Assembly: GCA_019261985.1 (NCBI GenBank)
Contig: JAFAQY010000112.1
Location: 62,001 to 126,000 of the forward strand
Length of the DNA: 64,000 bases
Source: Bryobacterales bacterium
Lineage (GTDB): Bacteria; Acidobacteriota; Terriglobia; Bryobacterales; Bryobacteraceae
Direction of reading: 5' to 3'
Shown: positions 37,108 through 45,744 of the stretch, piece after piece
Layout: each line of letters starts with the position of its first letter
Position numbering within the stretch: the stretch's first letter is position 1
Notes under the pieces: generated by a model
The model's input: the letters and a program-made list of their open reading frames with translations, nothing else
Told to the model about the DNA's origin: nothing
The model's database searches: none
Position numbers and translations under genes: made by a program

Positions 37108-37183
37108 TGGTGGCCAGGGACGGAATCGAACCGCCGACGCCAGCCTTTTCAGGGCTGCGCTCTACCAACTGAGCTACCTGGCC
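37108..37183 (-). tRNA. tRNA-Phe (GAA)
   Basis: Folds as a full cloverleaf with encoded CCA (complement of 37108-37110). Acceptor stem GGCCAGG/CCTGGCC, D-loop AGCTCAGTTGGTAGAGC, anticodon stem CAGCC/GGCTG around CTGAAAA giving anticodon GAA, and T-arm GGCGGTTCGATTCCGTC. Its 3' end faces the integrase gene, so it is the likely attachment target. Confidence 0.97.
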
Positions 37184-37208
37184 AGGGAACCTCGCGCGAA
37201 ACGTTACC

Positions 37209-38531
37209 TCATTTTATCATTTCGAAGTTGCGCGAAGTGCGCCGCCACAGCAACGCCAACACGCTGCCGATGAGAATCAAGCCCGCGCAAAGACCTGTCC
37301 ATAAGCCGGCGGCTCCGAACCCGCGGCCGAAACAGAGCTCGGCTCCAAGGGGCAACCCGATCAGCCAATAACCGGTGAAGTGGCAGAGCATCGGCGTGCG
37401 AGTATCGCCCGCGCCGCGCAGCGCTCCCGTCGCCACCACCTGCAATCCATCGAAGAGCTGGAAAAATGCTGCGATGCGCAACAGCGTTACTGCCGCTGCG
37501 ATCGCTTCTGCTTCCGGCGTGAACAAGCGCGCGATCATGTGCGGAGCGACTAGCAATGTCACGGCGGCCACCGACATAACCCCCACTGCCAATCCCAGTG
37601 CCGTCCAGCCCGAGCGCGCTGCTCCCTCCGGATCCCTGCGCCCGAGTGCATTGCCAACCCGCACCGCGGCGGCAGAACTTATCCCGAGCGGCATCATAAA
37701 TGTTGTGCTCACGGTGGTAAGCGCGATCTGGTTACCGGCTAAGGCCAGCGCGTTCAACCGCCCGATCAGTATCGTGACCACCGCGAACACCGCGATCTCC
37801 ACACCCATCTGGCCAGCTGCGGGAAGGCCCAGTTTCAGCAATTCTGCTATGCGGGCCGCGTCAGGCCGCCAAGAAATCTTTCCTGCGTCAGATTCCCGCC
37901 GCCATAAAACGATGCCGAGCACCACCGCCATGTACACGCGCGAAAGGCATGTGGCCCAACCCGAGCCCTCCGCGCCCATACGCGGCGCGCCCAAATGCCC
38001 GAACACCAGCACCCAATTTGCGGCCAGATTCACAAAATTAGCGGTGAGCAGAGTCCACATGACCGGCTGAACAATGTGCACAGCCTGCAAATAACGCCGG
38101 ATTGCAAAATACAGCAGCAAAGGCGGCGCGCTCCAGTTCAAAGCGTGCACGTACGGCCGCGCCAGGACCAGTATTTCTTTATCGACGCCGAACGCGGCGA
38201 GCAGAGGATCGAAGGCGCGCACCAGCGCCATTACCGGCGGGATCAGCACGATCGAAAGCCAGACGCCGTTCACCAGCGATTTGCGTGAGTCCTCTCGATC
38301 TCCCGCGCCGAAGGATTGCGCCACCAGCGTGTCCATTCCCAACAAGACCCCGCTGGCGCACATGCCGATTCCGTAGAAAACAATCGCGCCGAGCCCCACC
38401 GCCGCAATCGCATCCGCGCTGACGCGGCCCACCACCATCGTGTCCACGATGCCCATCGCCATCCAGCCCAACTCGGCCAGCACAATCGGCGCGGCCAAGC
38501 GCGCCATCGCCTTCAGCTCGCCAGTCAACAT
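37209..38531 (-). CDS. MATE-family efflux transporter
   Basis: Inner-membrane Na+- or H+-driven multidrug exporter of 440 residues with twelve predicted helices. Family blocks: AAPIVLAELGWMAMGIVDTM, VVGRVSADAIAAVGLG, MDTLVAQSFGAGDREDSRKS, the inter-bundle repeat GLPAAGQMGVEIAVFAVVTI, VRVGNALGRRDPEGAARSGW, and QVVATGALRGAGDTRTPMLC. It resembles the NorM-like branch. The ATG at 38529-38531 is chosen because the first helix begins a few residues later; the open frame extends to 38702, but that part is low-complexity and Arg-rich. It stands alone and is convergent with nothing except the tRNA, 25 bp downstream. Confidence 0.9.
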   Translation of the reverse strand: MLTGELKAMARLAAPIVLAELGWMAMGIVDTMVVGRVSADAIAAVGLGAIVFYGIGMCASGVLLGMDTLVAQSFGAGDREDSRKSLVNGVWLSIVLIPPVMALVRAFDPLLAAFGVDKEILVLARPYVHALNWSAPPLLLYFAIRRYLQAVHIVQPVMWTLLTANFVNLAANWVLVFGHLGAPRMGAEGSGWATCLSRVYMAVVLGIVLWRRESDAGKISWRPDAARIAELLKLGLPAAGQMGVEIAVFAVVTILIGRLNALALAGNQIALTTVSTTFMMPLGISSAAAVRVGNALGRRDPEGAARSGWTALGLAVGVMSVAAVTLLVAPHMIARLFTPEAEAIAAAVTLLRIAAFFQLFDGLQVVATGALRGAGDTRTPMLCHFTGYWLIGLPLGAELCFGRGFGAAGLWTGLCAGLILIGSVLALLWRRTSRNFEMIK

Positions 38532-38801
38532 ATTGGGTCTCGTCCGAAGGTGTGTGGGCGTCAAAGTCTGCCCCCACTCTAGCGCACGCTGCATATGATG
38601 CCTCCGGTCCGTGCAGGCGCTCATCCTCGCGCCGGATCTGCTCGAACAACTCCACTTTCCTCTTCCTCCTGTCCGGCCGGCCTCCCTTGCGGGCCAAAGC
38701 ACAATTCGCCATAATTGAAACAGACGCGTCCAGCGTAGACAGGCATTTCCAACAAAAAACTAATTCCGCTTTCGGCAATCGGCCGCGAGGAAAGGATTCT
38801 T

Positions 38802-39448
38802 GTGTCGTTATGCGATAAATTTGCAGGGAACGTAGCGGCGAATGCGATCAAAAATCGACCGCTGGTCCGTACGACGAGAGTATCTTTGAAACGGGCCATC
38901 GGCGTTAGCCTCTTCTTGGGTATTGTCCTGGCGCGGCGCGGGATGGATACCGCGAAACTGCTCGACGGATATGTCGACGATTTGGCCGCGCTCCTTAACG
39001 ACCCCGATGGGGGCCTGAGAAACGGCACTGTCTTCGTGCTTGGAAATCTGTTCCCGACGACTCCACCCAAAGCCTTAACCTATTTCGAAGCCCATCTGAC
39101 CGACAAGGCGAATTCGGACCAAGCCGCCGCAGGGGTGGCAGACGCGCTGCTGAGGTCCGGCAATGCTGCCTTCATCGCAGAGGTCTTGAAGTTTGCCGAA
39201 CAGCGGCCCCAGATCAAGGGCAGTGTCATTCAAAGGCTTGGTGTCAACCACATTACGACAGACGAGGCGCTGAAATTCATCCATTCGGCATTTGTCGATC
39301 CGAAGCTTCGCCAGGCCGCCATTGAAGCAATCGGAGATTTGCCAGGGGACGTGCGGAAAGGCTTCGCGCAGGATTGGCACATGTGATAGAAGACCCGAAC
39401 GAAGACTCCCGGGTCGCGGAGAGAGCGCGGCAGGTACTCACTCAATAG
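38802..39448 (+). pseudogene. HEAT-like repeat protein fragment, frameshifted near the end
   Basis: Helical repeat protein with no enzyme motif. The readable text, VSLCDKFAGNVAANAIKNRP, LLDGYVDDLAALLNDPDGGL, NGTVFVLGNLFPTTPPKALT and TTDEALKFIHSAFVDPKLRQ, has a HEAT-like rhythm. In the present frame it stops after FAQDWHM at 39386. One added T near 39373 would give AHVIEDPNEDSRVAERARQV and LTQ, a natural HEAT ending, with a stop at 39446-39448. Upstream, in-frame text continues only to a TAG about 50 bp earlier and no good start exists (GTG at 38802 is one choice), so the 5' end also looks truncated. Confidence 0.55.
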
Positions 39449-39631
39449 TTTTTCTCCCGACTCGCGAAACCTCAACACCACAGCATTTCTGAGGTCCTGA
39501 AGCCGCGAGACGGACTGTAAAGAACCTGCGGTTCCAGCTCGTCAACATCATTGGAACAACCGTGTGGTGGCGGATGGTTTCTATCGCGATCTGCCCGCTT
39601 CCGCGGTAGTAAAACGGCCAGCGATATGCCC

Positions 39632-42600
39632 TTACACTCCCCTCTTCTTTTCTCGCCCAGCTAGCGCCTTTGCCACCGCTTCGATGAGTTGCTCTGGCGA
39701 AAACGGCTTATTGAGGTATACGGCTCCCGCGCTGCCGGCATGGCCCTCCGGGTTGTATCCGCTGACAAGAATCACCGGAAGTCCAGCACGCAGGCTTTGT
39801 ATACGGACTGCCAGTTCAGTGCCACGCATATTCGGCATGATCACGTCCGATACCAGTAGATCGATCTGGCCGTCAAAACTACGCGCCATCTCTAGCGCTT
39901 GCTCCCCGTTTTCTGCTTCTAATACTTCGTAACCCTTTGAGTGCAGGACTTCGGAGGCAAAGCGCCGAACTTCGGCTTGATCCTCGGCCAGCAGAATCGT
40001 TCCTCCGCCTCGCGCGGCTTCAGAAGTTTTTGCGGAGCGGTGTATCTGCGTCGTCGGAGCTGCTTTTGGAAAGAACACCCGGAAGCGAGTGCCTTCTCCA
40101 ACACGACTCTCCACCTTTATCCATCCTCCCCGCTGCCGAACCAGGCCGTGAACAGTCGCCAGACCCAGTCCGGTCCCGCGTTGACGGCTCTTCGTCGTGA
40201 AAAACGGCTCAAATATCCGTGTTAGATATTCTGGCGCGATACCCTCGCCCGTATCTTCGACCACTAGCAGCCCACCATGCGCGAGCGGTCCGTTCGAAGC
40301 ATCTTCTGGCCTTTGCGCTTCCATACTCCGTGTCCGGATCGTCAGAGTTCCGCCCTTCGCCATCGCGTCCCGCGCATTCGCCGCCAGATTCATCAGAACC
40401 TGTTGGATCTCGCCGATTGTTGACGTCACCAGGCACAGATCCGGCGCCAAATCCACCACGAGAACGATATCTACACCGAGCAGTCGTTCGAGCATTCCCT
40501 CTGAGGCGCGAATCACGGCATTCATATCCAAAGCTTCGGCGGGAATGACCCGCCGTTGGCTGAACGCTAGTAGTTGCTCAGTGAGCGTCGCCGCGCTGTC
40601 CCCAGCCTTGCAAACCTGATCGGCTTTCCGCTGGAGTTCCGGATCTCCGGCAAGCCGTTCGCGCAAGATCCGGCTGTAGCCGTTGATCACGGTAAGCAGG
40701 TTGTTAAAGTCGTGCGCGACCCCGGCTGCCAGACGGCCCAGAGTCTCCATTTTCTGGGCCTGGTAGCGTTCTTCGTTCTCTCGCAGCTCTGCGGTTCGCT
40801 GATCCAAGACCCGCTTCAGGGCCACTTTCTTGCGGCGATAATGCTCCAGCAACCACAGCCCTCCACAAGCGAGCGCCACAAGCGTTGCTCGGATCCAGAG
40901 CGTCTGATACCAGCGGGGGCGAACCTGCAACGCGAACGTGGCCCCGGGCTCGCTCCATGGCTGCGAACGCAAGCGCCCCTGGACCTCCAACCGGTACTGT
41001 CCGGGTGGTGGGTATTCGAGCCGGGCTTCCGGCCGCGCAGTTTCCTGCCAGTGGTCGTCGAATCCCACAAAGCGGTACCGGTATTGCACGTCCGAAGCAT
41101 GCGCTAGTATGAGCGCGCTGAACTTGGCCTCGAAGACTTCCGGGGCATCCTCCACAAACGATGCCGACTCCGGATCAAGCAGCCTGTTGCCGGCCCGAAT
41201 TTCCGAGAATCGTACCCGCAGCGGCGGATCGCGAGGCCCCGCGTTGTCAGCCGGCAAATACTGCGATAAGCCTCTCTCACTCCCCACCCAAATTGATCCG
41301 TCCGCGGCCGACCAGAAAGCCCTGCCGGTGGAACCGCTGGCGATCAGGCCATCGGTCCGGCTGAATTGTACCCAAGTATCGCCGCGGCGGACCTGTGCTC
41401 CGTGATCGTTTAGGATCCATAACCGCCCCAGGCGGTCGAACGCGAGTGAATTGATCCCATCGGAAGTCAATCCTTTGGAGCGGTCAAAGTGTTCCACCTG
41501 CAGCGTGTTGCCCGTCAGGCGAACGCGGTCCGCTCCCTTCGACTCCGTGTAAGCAACCCACAGGTCACCTTCGGGCGATGGCGCGAGATCTCTTATGCGG
41601 TTGGCTCGAAGACCGCTAGTCGTGTCAAATCGAAACCACTTGCCTTGCAGTCGCAGGAATAAGCCGGACATCGATCCCATCCACAGGTTGCCCCGGGCGT
41701 CCTCGACCGTCGTGGTGAACGCCGTCGCGGCAGTCGCGCCGGGAGGGCGGATCCGTTCGAAGTCTTCCAGTCGCGACCCGGTTGCCCCGACAGCCACGCT
41801 ACCCTCATCGGCGATCCAGAGTCGTCCGTCACCGTCGATCCGGAGGTGGTACGGACCCGCCACGAACGGCCCCAGCCGCCGGGAAGTGCGCGAAACGGGA
41901 TCGTATCGAACGACGTAGTGTCCGTCCGTGATCATCCAAATGGCGCCGTCTTTCGCGCGTGTCAGGCTGGAAGCCAAGCTCACTCCGGGAATCGGGACCT
42001 CCGACCAGTTCCACGATCCGTTGGAGTAGAGGCCGTGATTGAGGCCTGCCCCTGTCCCAACCCACATGCCTCGGGGCGGATCCTCCAGCAGGGACACGAT
42101 TGAACTGCTGTCTAGGCCTTCGAGCTCAGTGAAACTCCTCCATTCTTCGTAACCAGCCCAGCGGACCAGCCCTGTTCCATACGTCCCAAGCCACATCGAC
42201 CCTTTGCTGTCGTCAAAGAAAGCGGTCACGTAATTGTCCGGAAGTCCTTGCTTCTCGCTTACGCGACGCCAATTACCGGGTCCGCCTATAACAATCCCGC
42301 GACTCGTGGTCACCAGGATCCGGCCCTTATTGTCCATTGCCAGCTCCGCCGGGATTGGAATCGGGCCTGCCAGATCCGGGCTGATCGTCTGAAAGCGATC
42401 CGCTCCAGCCGGCAGTTCGATGAACGAGTCCCGGTTGCGAGCCCACACATTGCCCGCACGGTCTTTTAGAAAGAACTCCCACCGTCTGCGCGGCACGCCG
42501 GCCTGGTCGTTCCAGACCCGAACATCCCTTCCGTTCCAAAGGCAAATAGCGACGTCGCAATCGAACCACACTTCATTCGGCGACACAGCGTAAACGGCGG

Positions 42601-43177
42601 AGGATCGATGTTCCTGAACGGATGCCGGCCAGGGCAGGAACGCTGCCTGCAACTCTTTTCCCGGGCCCGGAGGAGAAGTCACGGCAATCCCCCGCCGAGT
42701 CGCGATAAACACACGGCCCGTGCGGTCGGACGCGATCCCTTGCAGGTTTATATAACCTTTCAAGGCGTCGTTGGTGGCTTTATGAAACCCCGCGCCCTCC
42801 TTCCACGCGAGCCCATCCAATGTCCCAACCCACAGGGTTCCATCGGGGCTCTCATGAATCGCGGTAATCTTGTTTCCGGGCAGACCCTCGCTTGTAGTAA
42901 ACCGGAGAAAGCGATGGCCATCGTATCGGAACAGCCCGTTCTCCGTGCCGGCCCAGAGGGCGCCCTGGCGATCCTGCGCAAGTCGCGTAACCGTCCCATT
43001 GCTTAACCCGTGCTCCTGATCCAAGACCTGGAAAACGTAGCGTTCCGCGGCACGGCAGGCGGTGGGCTTTTGCACAATGCCCAGAGCCGTCAAGTAGAAT
43101 GCGACTTTCCGAGCGCTTCGTGCCGTAAGGATACTGTGCCCCTGATAATTCGGTTGCTGGCTAAGCAGCCGTTCCAT
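39632..43177 (-). CDS. Hybrid two-component sensor kinase with Reg_prop beta-propellers, Y_Y_Y domain and receiver
   Basis: One-component-like sensor of about 1180 residues that joins periplasmic sensing to phosphotransfer. After a weak export signal (VAFYLTALGIVQKPTACRAA), Reg_prop repeats form two propellers (YVFQVLDQEHGLSNGTVTRL, DRQGALWAGTENGLFRYDG, DSKGSMWLGTYGTGLVRW, LGRLWILNDHGAQVRRGDTW). A Y_Y_Y domain follows (VQYRYRFVGFDDHWQETA, PPGQYRLEVQGR), then one membrane helix (TLWIRATLVALACGGLWLL), HisKA with the phosphoacceptor His (LAAGVAHDFNNLLTVINGYS), HATPase (NLAANARDAM, GTGLGLATVHGLV) and a C-terminal receiver with Asp in DLLVSDVIMPNMRGTE and Lys in LNKPFSPEQL. The start is uncertain: a GTG at 43288 or ATG at 43177 are possible. 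The 5' end sits just after an integrase relic, and no partner regulator gene is adjacent. Confidence 0.9.
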   Translation of the reverse strand: MERLLSQQPNYQGHSILTARSARKVAFYLTALGIVQKPTACRAAERYVFQVLDQEHGLSNGTVTRLAQDRQGALWAGTENGLFRYDGHRFLRFTTSEGLPGNKITAIHESPDGTLWVGTLDGLAWKEGAGFHKATNDALKGYINLQGIASDRTGRVFIATRRGIAVTSPPGPGKELQAAFLPWPASVQEHRSSAVYAVSPNEVWFDCDVAICLWNGRDVRVWNDQAGVPRRRWEFFLKDRAGNVWARNRDSFIELPAGADRFQTISPDLAGPIPIPAELAMDNKGRILVTTSRGIVIGGPGNWRRVSEKQGLPDNYVTAFFDDSKGSMWLGTYGTGLVRWAGYEEWRSFTELEGLDSSSIVSLLEDPPRGMWVGTGAGLNHGLYSNGSWNWSEVPIPGVSLASSLTRAKDGAIWMITDGHYVVRYDPVSRTSRRLGPFVAGPYHLRIDGDGRLWIADEGSVAVGATGSRLEDFERIRPPGATAATAFTTTVEDARGNLWMGSMSGLFLRLQGKWFRFDTTSGLRANRIRDLAPSPEGDLWVAYTESKGADRVRLTGNTLQVEHFDRSKGLTSDGINSLAFDRLGRLWILNDHGAQVRRGDTWVQFSRTDGLIASGSTGRAFWSAADGSIWVGSERGLSQYLPADNAGPRDPPLRVRFSEIRAGNRLLDPESASFVEDAPEVFEAKFSALILAHASDVQYRYRFVGFDDHWQETARPEARLEYPPPGQYRLEVQGRLRSQPWSEPGATFALQVRPRWYQTLWIRATLVALACGGLWLLEHYRRKKVALKRVLDQRTAELRENEERYQAQKMETLGRLAAGVAHDFNNLLTVINGYSRILRERLAGDPELQRKADQVCKAGDSAATLTEQLLAFSQRRVIPAEALDMNAVIRASEGMLERLLGVDIVLVVDLAPDLCLVTSTIGEIQQVLMNLAANARDAMAKGGTLTIRTRSMEAQRPEDASNGPLAHGGLLVVEDTGEGIAPEYLTRIFEPFFTTKSRQRGTGLGLATVHGLVRQRGGWIKVESRVGEGTRFRVFFPKAAPTTQIHRSAKTSEAARGGGTILLAEDQAEVRRFASEVLHSKGYEVLEAENGEQALEMARSFDGQIDLLVSDVIMPNMRGTELAVRIQSLRAGLPVILVSGYNPEGHAGSAGAVYLNKPFSPEQLIEAVAKALAGREKKRGV

Positions 43178-43308
43178 CGGGACTGCCAAGCAGGGTTGCC
43201 GGATTTGTATCGACGAAGGAAGGATACCAGATGGGTTCTGCATGATCGGCAACACGAAGTGATCCACGGAACGTATAGTCGCCGACACGCCCCAGTGGCC
43301 GAATGACG

Positions 43309-44030
43309 CTATGGCTCAATTCCAATTCGGTCGTTGACCGCGCCTCGAATCCGCTGTTTGCAGCCCAGTAGCGCTCAGTCGTCTGCACCGACACATGCCC
43401 GAGCAGGAATTGAATTTGCTCCAATTCTCCCCCTGCGGAGTGGCACAGCTTCGCACATGAGCGCCTCAGATCATGCGGAGCAAGTCCAGCCAGACCGGTT
43501 TTGGTGACACTGCTTCACCACATGCCAGACTACGCGCTCAGTGATGCCGCCACCCCAGCACTTCCCAGCTCGGCGAGCGCAGCGAAATATCCTGCCGCCT
43601 GTAATTCGGCAGCCCGCGTCCACATAATCTATAGTTGATTTACCCAGTCCGGCATCGGCACGGTTCGGATGTGTCCGCTTTTACCGGCCATATCCACTAT
43701 GGCCCAGTGTTCCTCCCGCTGCTGTAGGTTGGCGAAGGTGAGGTCGGCCAGTTCGCGGCGGCGCAGACCACAGCCCAGCAAAATCGCGAGGATCGCACGG
43801 TCCCTTTTGCCCTTGAGCGTGCTGGCGTCCGGTGCCTGCCAAAAACGGCGGGCCTCCTCCGCCGTGAGCCAGTTGCCAAGCCTGACGCCCAATTTCTTGA
43901 CGCCCTTCACATGCCGAATGCCGGCAGCCAGTTCAGGGCTGAGCAAACCTGTTCCAATTGCGACCGTAACCTCGACACACGTGATTGCTTAAGCTCTACG
44001 CTGACGGCTTTCGCCGAGAAATCCTTGATC
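43309..44030 (-). pseudogene. Tyrosine recombinase relic (same family as at 19.7 kb)
   Basis: A decayed XerC-like integrase. The readable parts in order are LLSPELAAGIRHVKGVKKLG, NWLTAEEARRFWQAPDAS, KGKRDRAILAILLGCGLRRR (catalytic Arg), GHIRTVPMPDWVNQL, then a TAG stop at 43632-43634, a mixed-frame stretch with ERVVWHVVKQ, LAPHDLRRSCAKLCHSAGGE, LEQIQFLLGHVSVQTTERYW (nucleophilic Tyr) and, after another shift, CKQRIRGAVNDRIGIEP with a stop at 43309-43311. At least three frameshifts and one stop are present, and the N-terminal DNA-binding domain is mostly gone. The sensor kinase frame begins immediately downstream. Confidence 0.8.
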
Positions 44031-44238
44031 GAAGGGACGCTAGCAGAAGGAGATCATAAAGACCTCTCACGGCGAGGCCAACTGCTAGTGTGACCAGAGC
44101 AGTTTTCATTTTCACCTCAGGTCGAGAATAATACCGCTTCCCATACGTTCCGGCGTCTCGCAATCGGTAAGTTTCGCAGGCATTGAATCCCCTGTCCCCG
44201 CATGGTATTCTCCATTCGCTAAAGTGAAGGGAGAGGCC

Positions 44239-44445
44239 ATGAACTTAAACGCAGTGCAGGAGATCGAACACGCCATTGACGCGCTTACGCCCGACCAGCG
44301 GGAAGAACTGTACGTGTGGCTTGACGAGCATTATTTGCAGACCGGCGACATGCAGCTTAAAGCTGCTATCGACGCGGGCCGCTTTGATGACCGCATTACC
44401 CGCGCTCTTGCCGATCATAAAGCCGGAAGAACGGAACCCCTCTAG
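44239..44445 (+). CDS. Antitoxin of a type II toxin-antitoxin pair
   Basis: A 68-residue helical protein preceding a RelE/ParE-like toxin by 14 bp. The start at 44239 has GGGAGAGG upstream. The text NAVQEIEHAIDALTPDQREE, LYVWLDEHYLQTGDMQLKAA and IDAGRFDDRITRALADHKAG is of the short acidic-helix antitoxin kind with a toxin-binding tail; no DNA-binding domain is clear. Its role is assigned mainly from gene order, size and the toxin next to it: it would bind and neutralise the toxin. Confidence 0.7.
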   Translation: MNLNAVQEIEHAIDALTPDQREELYVWLDEHYLQTGDMQLKAAIDAGRFDDRITRALADHKAGRTEPL

Positions 44446-44459
44446 CGCCGGTCCGCCCG

Positions 44460-44723
44460 ATGCACCGCGCCAACGCGGAATTTTGGAAAGAGTATCGGGC
44501 TTTGCCCACAGATATCCGCGAACGGGCGGATAAGCAATTTGCTTTACTCAGTGCCAACCCCCGCCACCCCTCCGTACAATTCAAGAAGCTCACCGAGCGC
44601 GCCGGGCAGGAACTTTGGTCCGCTCGGGTCACGCTCAAATATCGCGCCCTTGCCGTGAAAGTCGCTAATGACTATGTGTGGTTCTGGATTGGTGAACACG
44701 ACATTTACGACGCGATGATCTAA
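44460..44723 (+). CDS. RelE/ParE-superfamily toxin
   Basis: An 87-residue protein matching the small RelE/HigB-like fold, expected to inhibit translation or replication when free of antitoxin. The order of elements fits: an N-terminal helix pair (FWKEYRALPTDIRERADKQF, ALLSANPRHPSVQFKKL), then strands ELWSARVTLKYRALAVKV and the C-terminal YVWFWIGEHDIYDAMI. Basic residues, including Arg in SARV and KYR, lie at positions typical of the RelE surface. Same strand as the antitoxin, and probably co-transcribed. Confidence 0.8.
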   Translation: MHRANAEFWKEYRALPTDIRERADKQFALLSANPRHPSVQFKKLTERAGQELWSARVTLKYRALAVKVANDYVWFWIGEHDIYDAMI

Positions 44724-44879
44724 GGTTTCGTGGGAGTCGCAAAATCGGTCCTTTATGCAACACGGCAAGCTCTGTTGTGGCACGACGACGGGACCGCCTC
44801 CTATTTGCCCCTCAAGGCATGGATAATCTATCAAACGGCACCGCGTTGTACGATCTAAAGATCGGTCAAGGAGATATGT

Positions 44880-45296
44880 ATGACACACCCACTTGAGACG
44901 ACTATTCGAGAAGCTTACGCAGCATTTGGACGCGGCGATGTAGACGGTTACCTTCAACCCTGCACGCAGGATTTCAGCTTCAACATTCCAGGTCGCGGCG
45001 CGATTGCCGGGTCGTGGCGCGGTAAACAAGGGCTGTACGAGCTTGCCCGCATGGCTATGCAGGTGACAGAAGGCAGTTTCCGGGAAGAGGTTGAAGACGT
45101 GCTGGCCAACGATCACCACGCTGTCGTCCTCGCGCGGCACCAATTCACGCGAGATGGGCAATCAAAAGAGTACAGGACCGCGCACGTCTACGAAATTCAC
45201 GACGGCCAACTGACCCGGTGCTGGGAACAGCCGCAGGATTCGTCAGCGTTCGATGACGCTTGGGGCATCGTCCAGGCCAGCTCTGCGAAGCCGTAG
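44880..45296 (+). CDS. SnoaL/NTF2-like protein
   Basis: A 138-residue cone-fold protein of the ketosteroid isomerase-like group; function unknown. The family sequence flow is LETTIREAYAAFGRGDVDGY, FSFNIPGRGAIAGSWRGKQG, VEDVLANDHHAVVLARHQF and HVYEIHDGQLTRCWEQPQD, with the last block the usual strand-helix ending. AAGGAGATAT precedes the ATG at good spacing, so the start is firm. No signal peptide. It lies between the toxin gene and a non-coding stretch, within a pair of near-identical 17-bp repeats (44162-44178 and 45316-45332). Confidence 0.8.
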   Translation: MTHPLETTIREAYAAFGRGDVDGYLQPCTQDFSFNIPGRGAIAGSWRGKQGLYELARMAMQVTEGSFREEVEDVLANDHHAVVLARHQFTRDGQSKEYRTAHVYEIHDGQLTRCWEQPQDSSAFDDAWGIVQASSAKP

Positions 45297-45729
45297 GGCG
45301 GCTGTTCCGTTTCATAATCGGTAAGTTTTGCAACATCGCCGCGAGGCCGTAATAAAGGACTTGGCACGTTGCACATGTTAGCTGCAAAACTGAACCCCCA
45401 GTGAGCTCGTCGCAGCCATTGCCGCTGCTCACGGTTCCGGTGCAAGACTAGTCGATAAGCTTAGGCAACGTCGTTTCAACTGCGCGCCCTGACTGTTCCG
45501 GCGCGGCGAATCCACTTGAGCTATAGTCGCCTATACGCCGATGTGCTGGCCCCTATCAAGCGGGAGAGCGGTACTTCCCGTGGACCCCGTTCCCGAATTG
45601 GCGCCTATCCGGCCAGTGTTTGCCGCCGCGGCAAGTTTCTGTGGTTTTCTAACCTGATTCGCTCCTTATTTCTCCGTTCGAATCAACCTGTTGTCATCCC
45701 AACCCTCCCGCTTGTCCCCGCTCCGGCGC
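45297..45729. other. Intergenic stretch, no gene recognised
   Basis: About 430 bp between the SnoaL-like gene and the next gene. It contains the 17-bp near-repeat at 45316-45332 (AATCGGTAAGTTTTGCA), also found once at 44162-44178 with one mismatch. No ribosome binding site with a plausible frame was found. Confidence 0.5.
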
Positions 45730-45735
45730 TAAAAT
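45730..45735 (+). promoter_or_regulatory. Putative -10 element (TAAAAT), leaderless start at 45745
   Basis: TAAAAT is 9 nt before the ATG at 45745 with no ribosome binding site between. TTGTCC at 45712 is too close to act as -35. Confidence 0.4.
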
Positions 45736-45744
45736 CCCTGCCGA

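Noticed and set aside
18700-37183. Precise genomic island with att sites from 18.7 kb to tRNA-Phe
   Set aside because: No direct repeat of the tRNA-Phe 3' end was found by eye near the left border, so the borders are left open.
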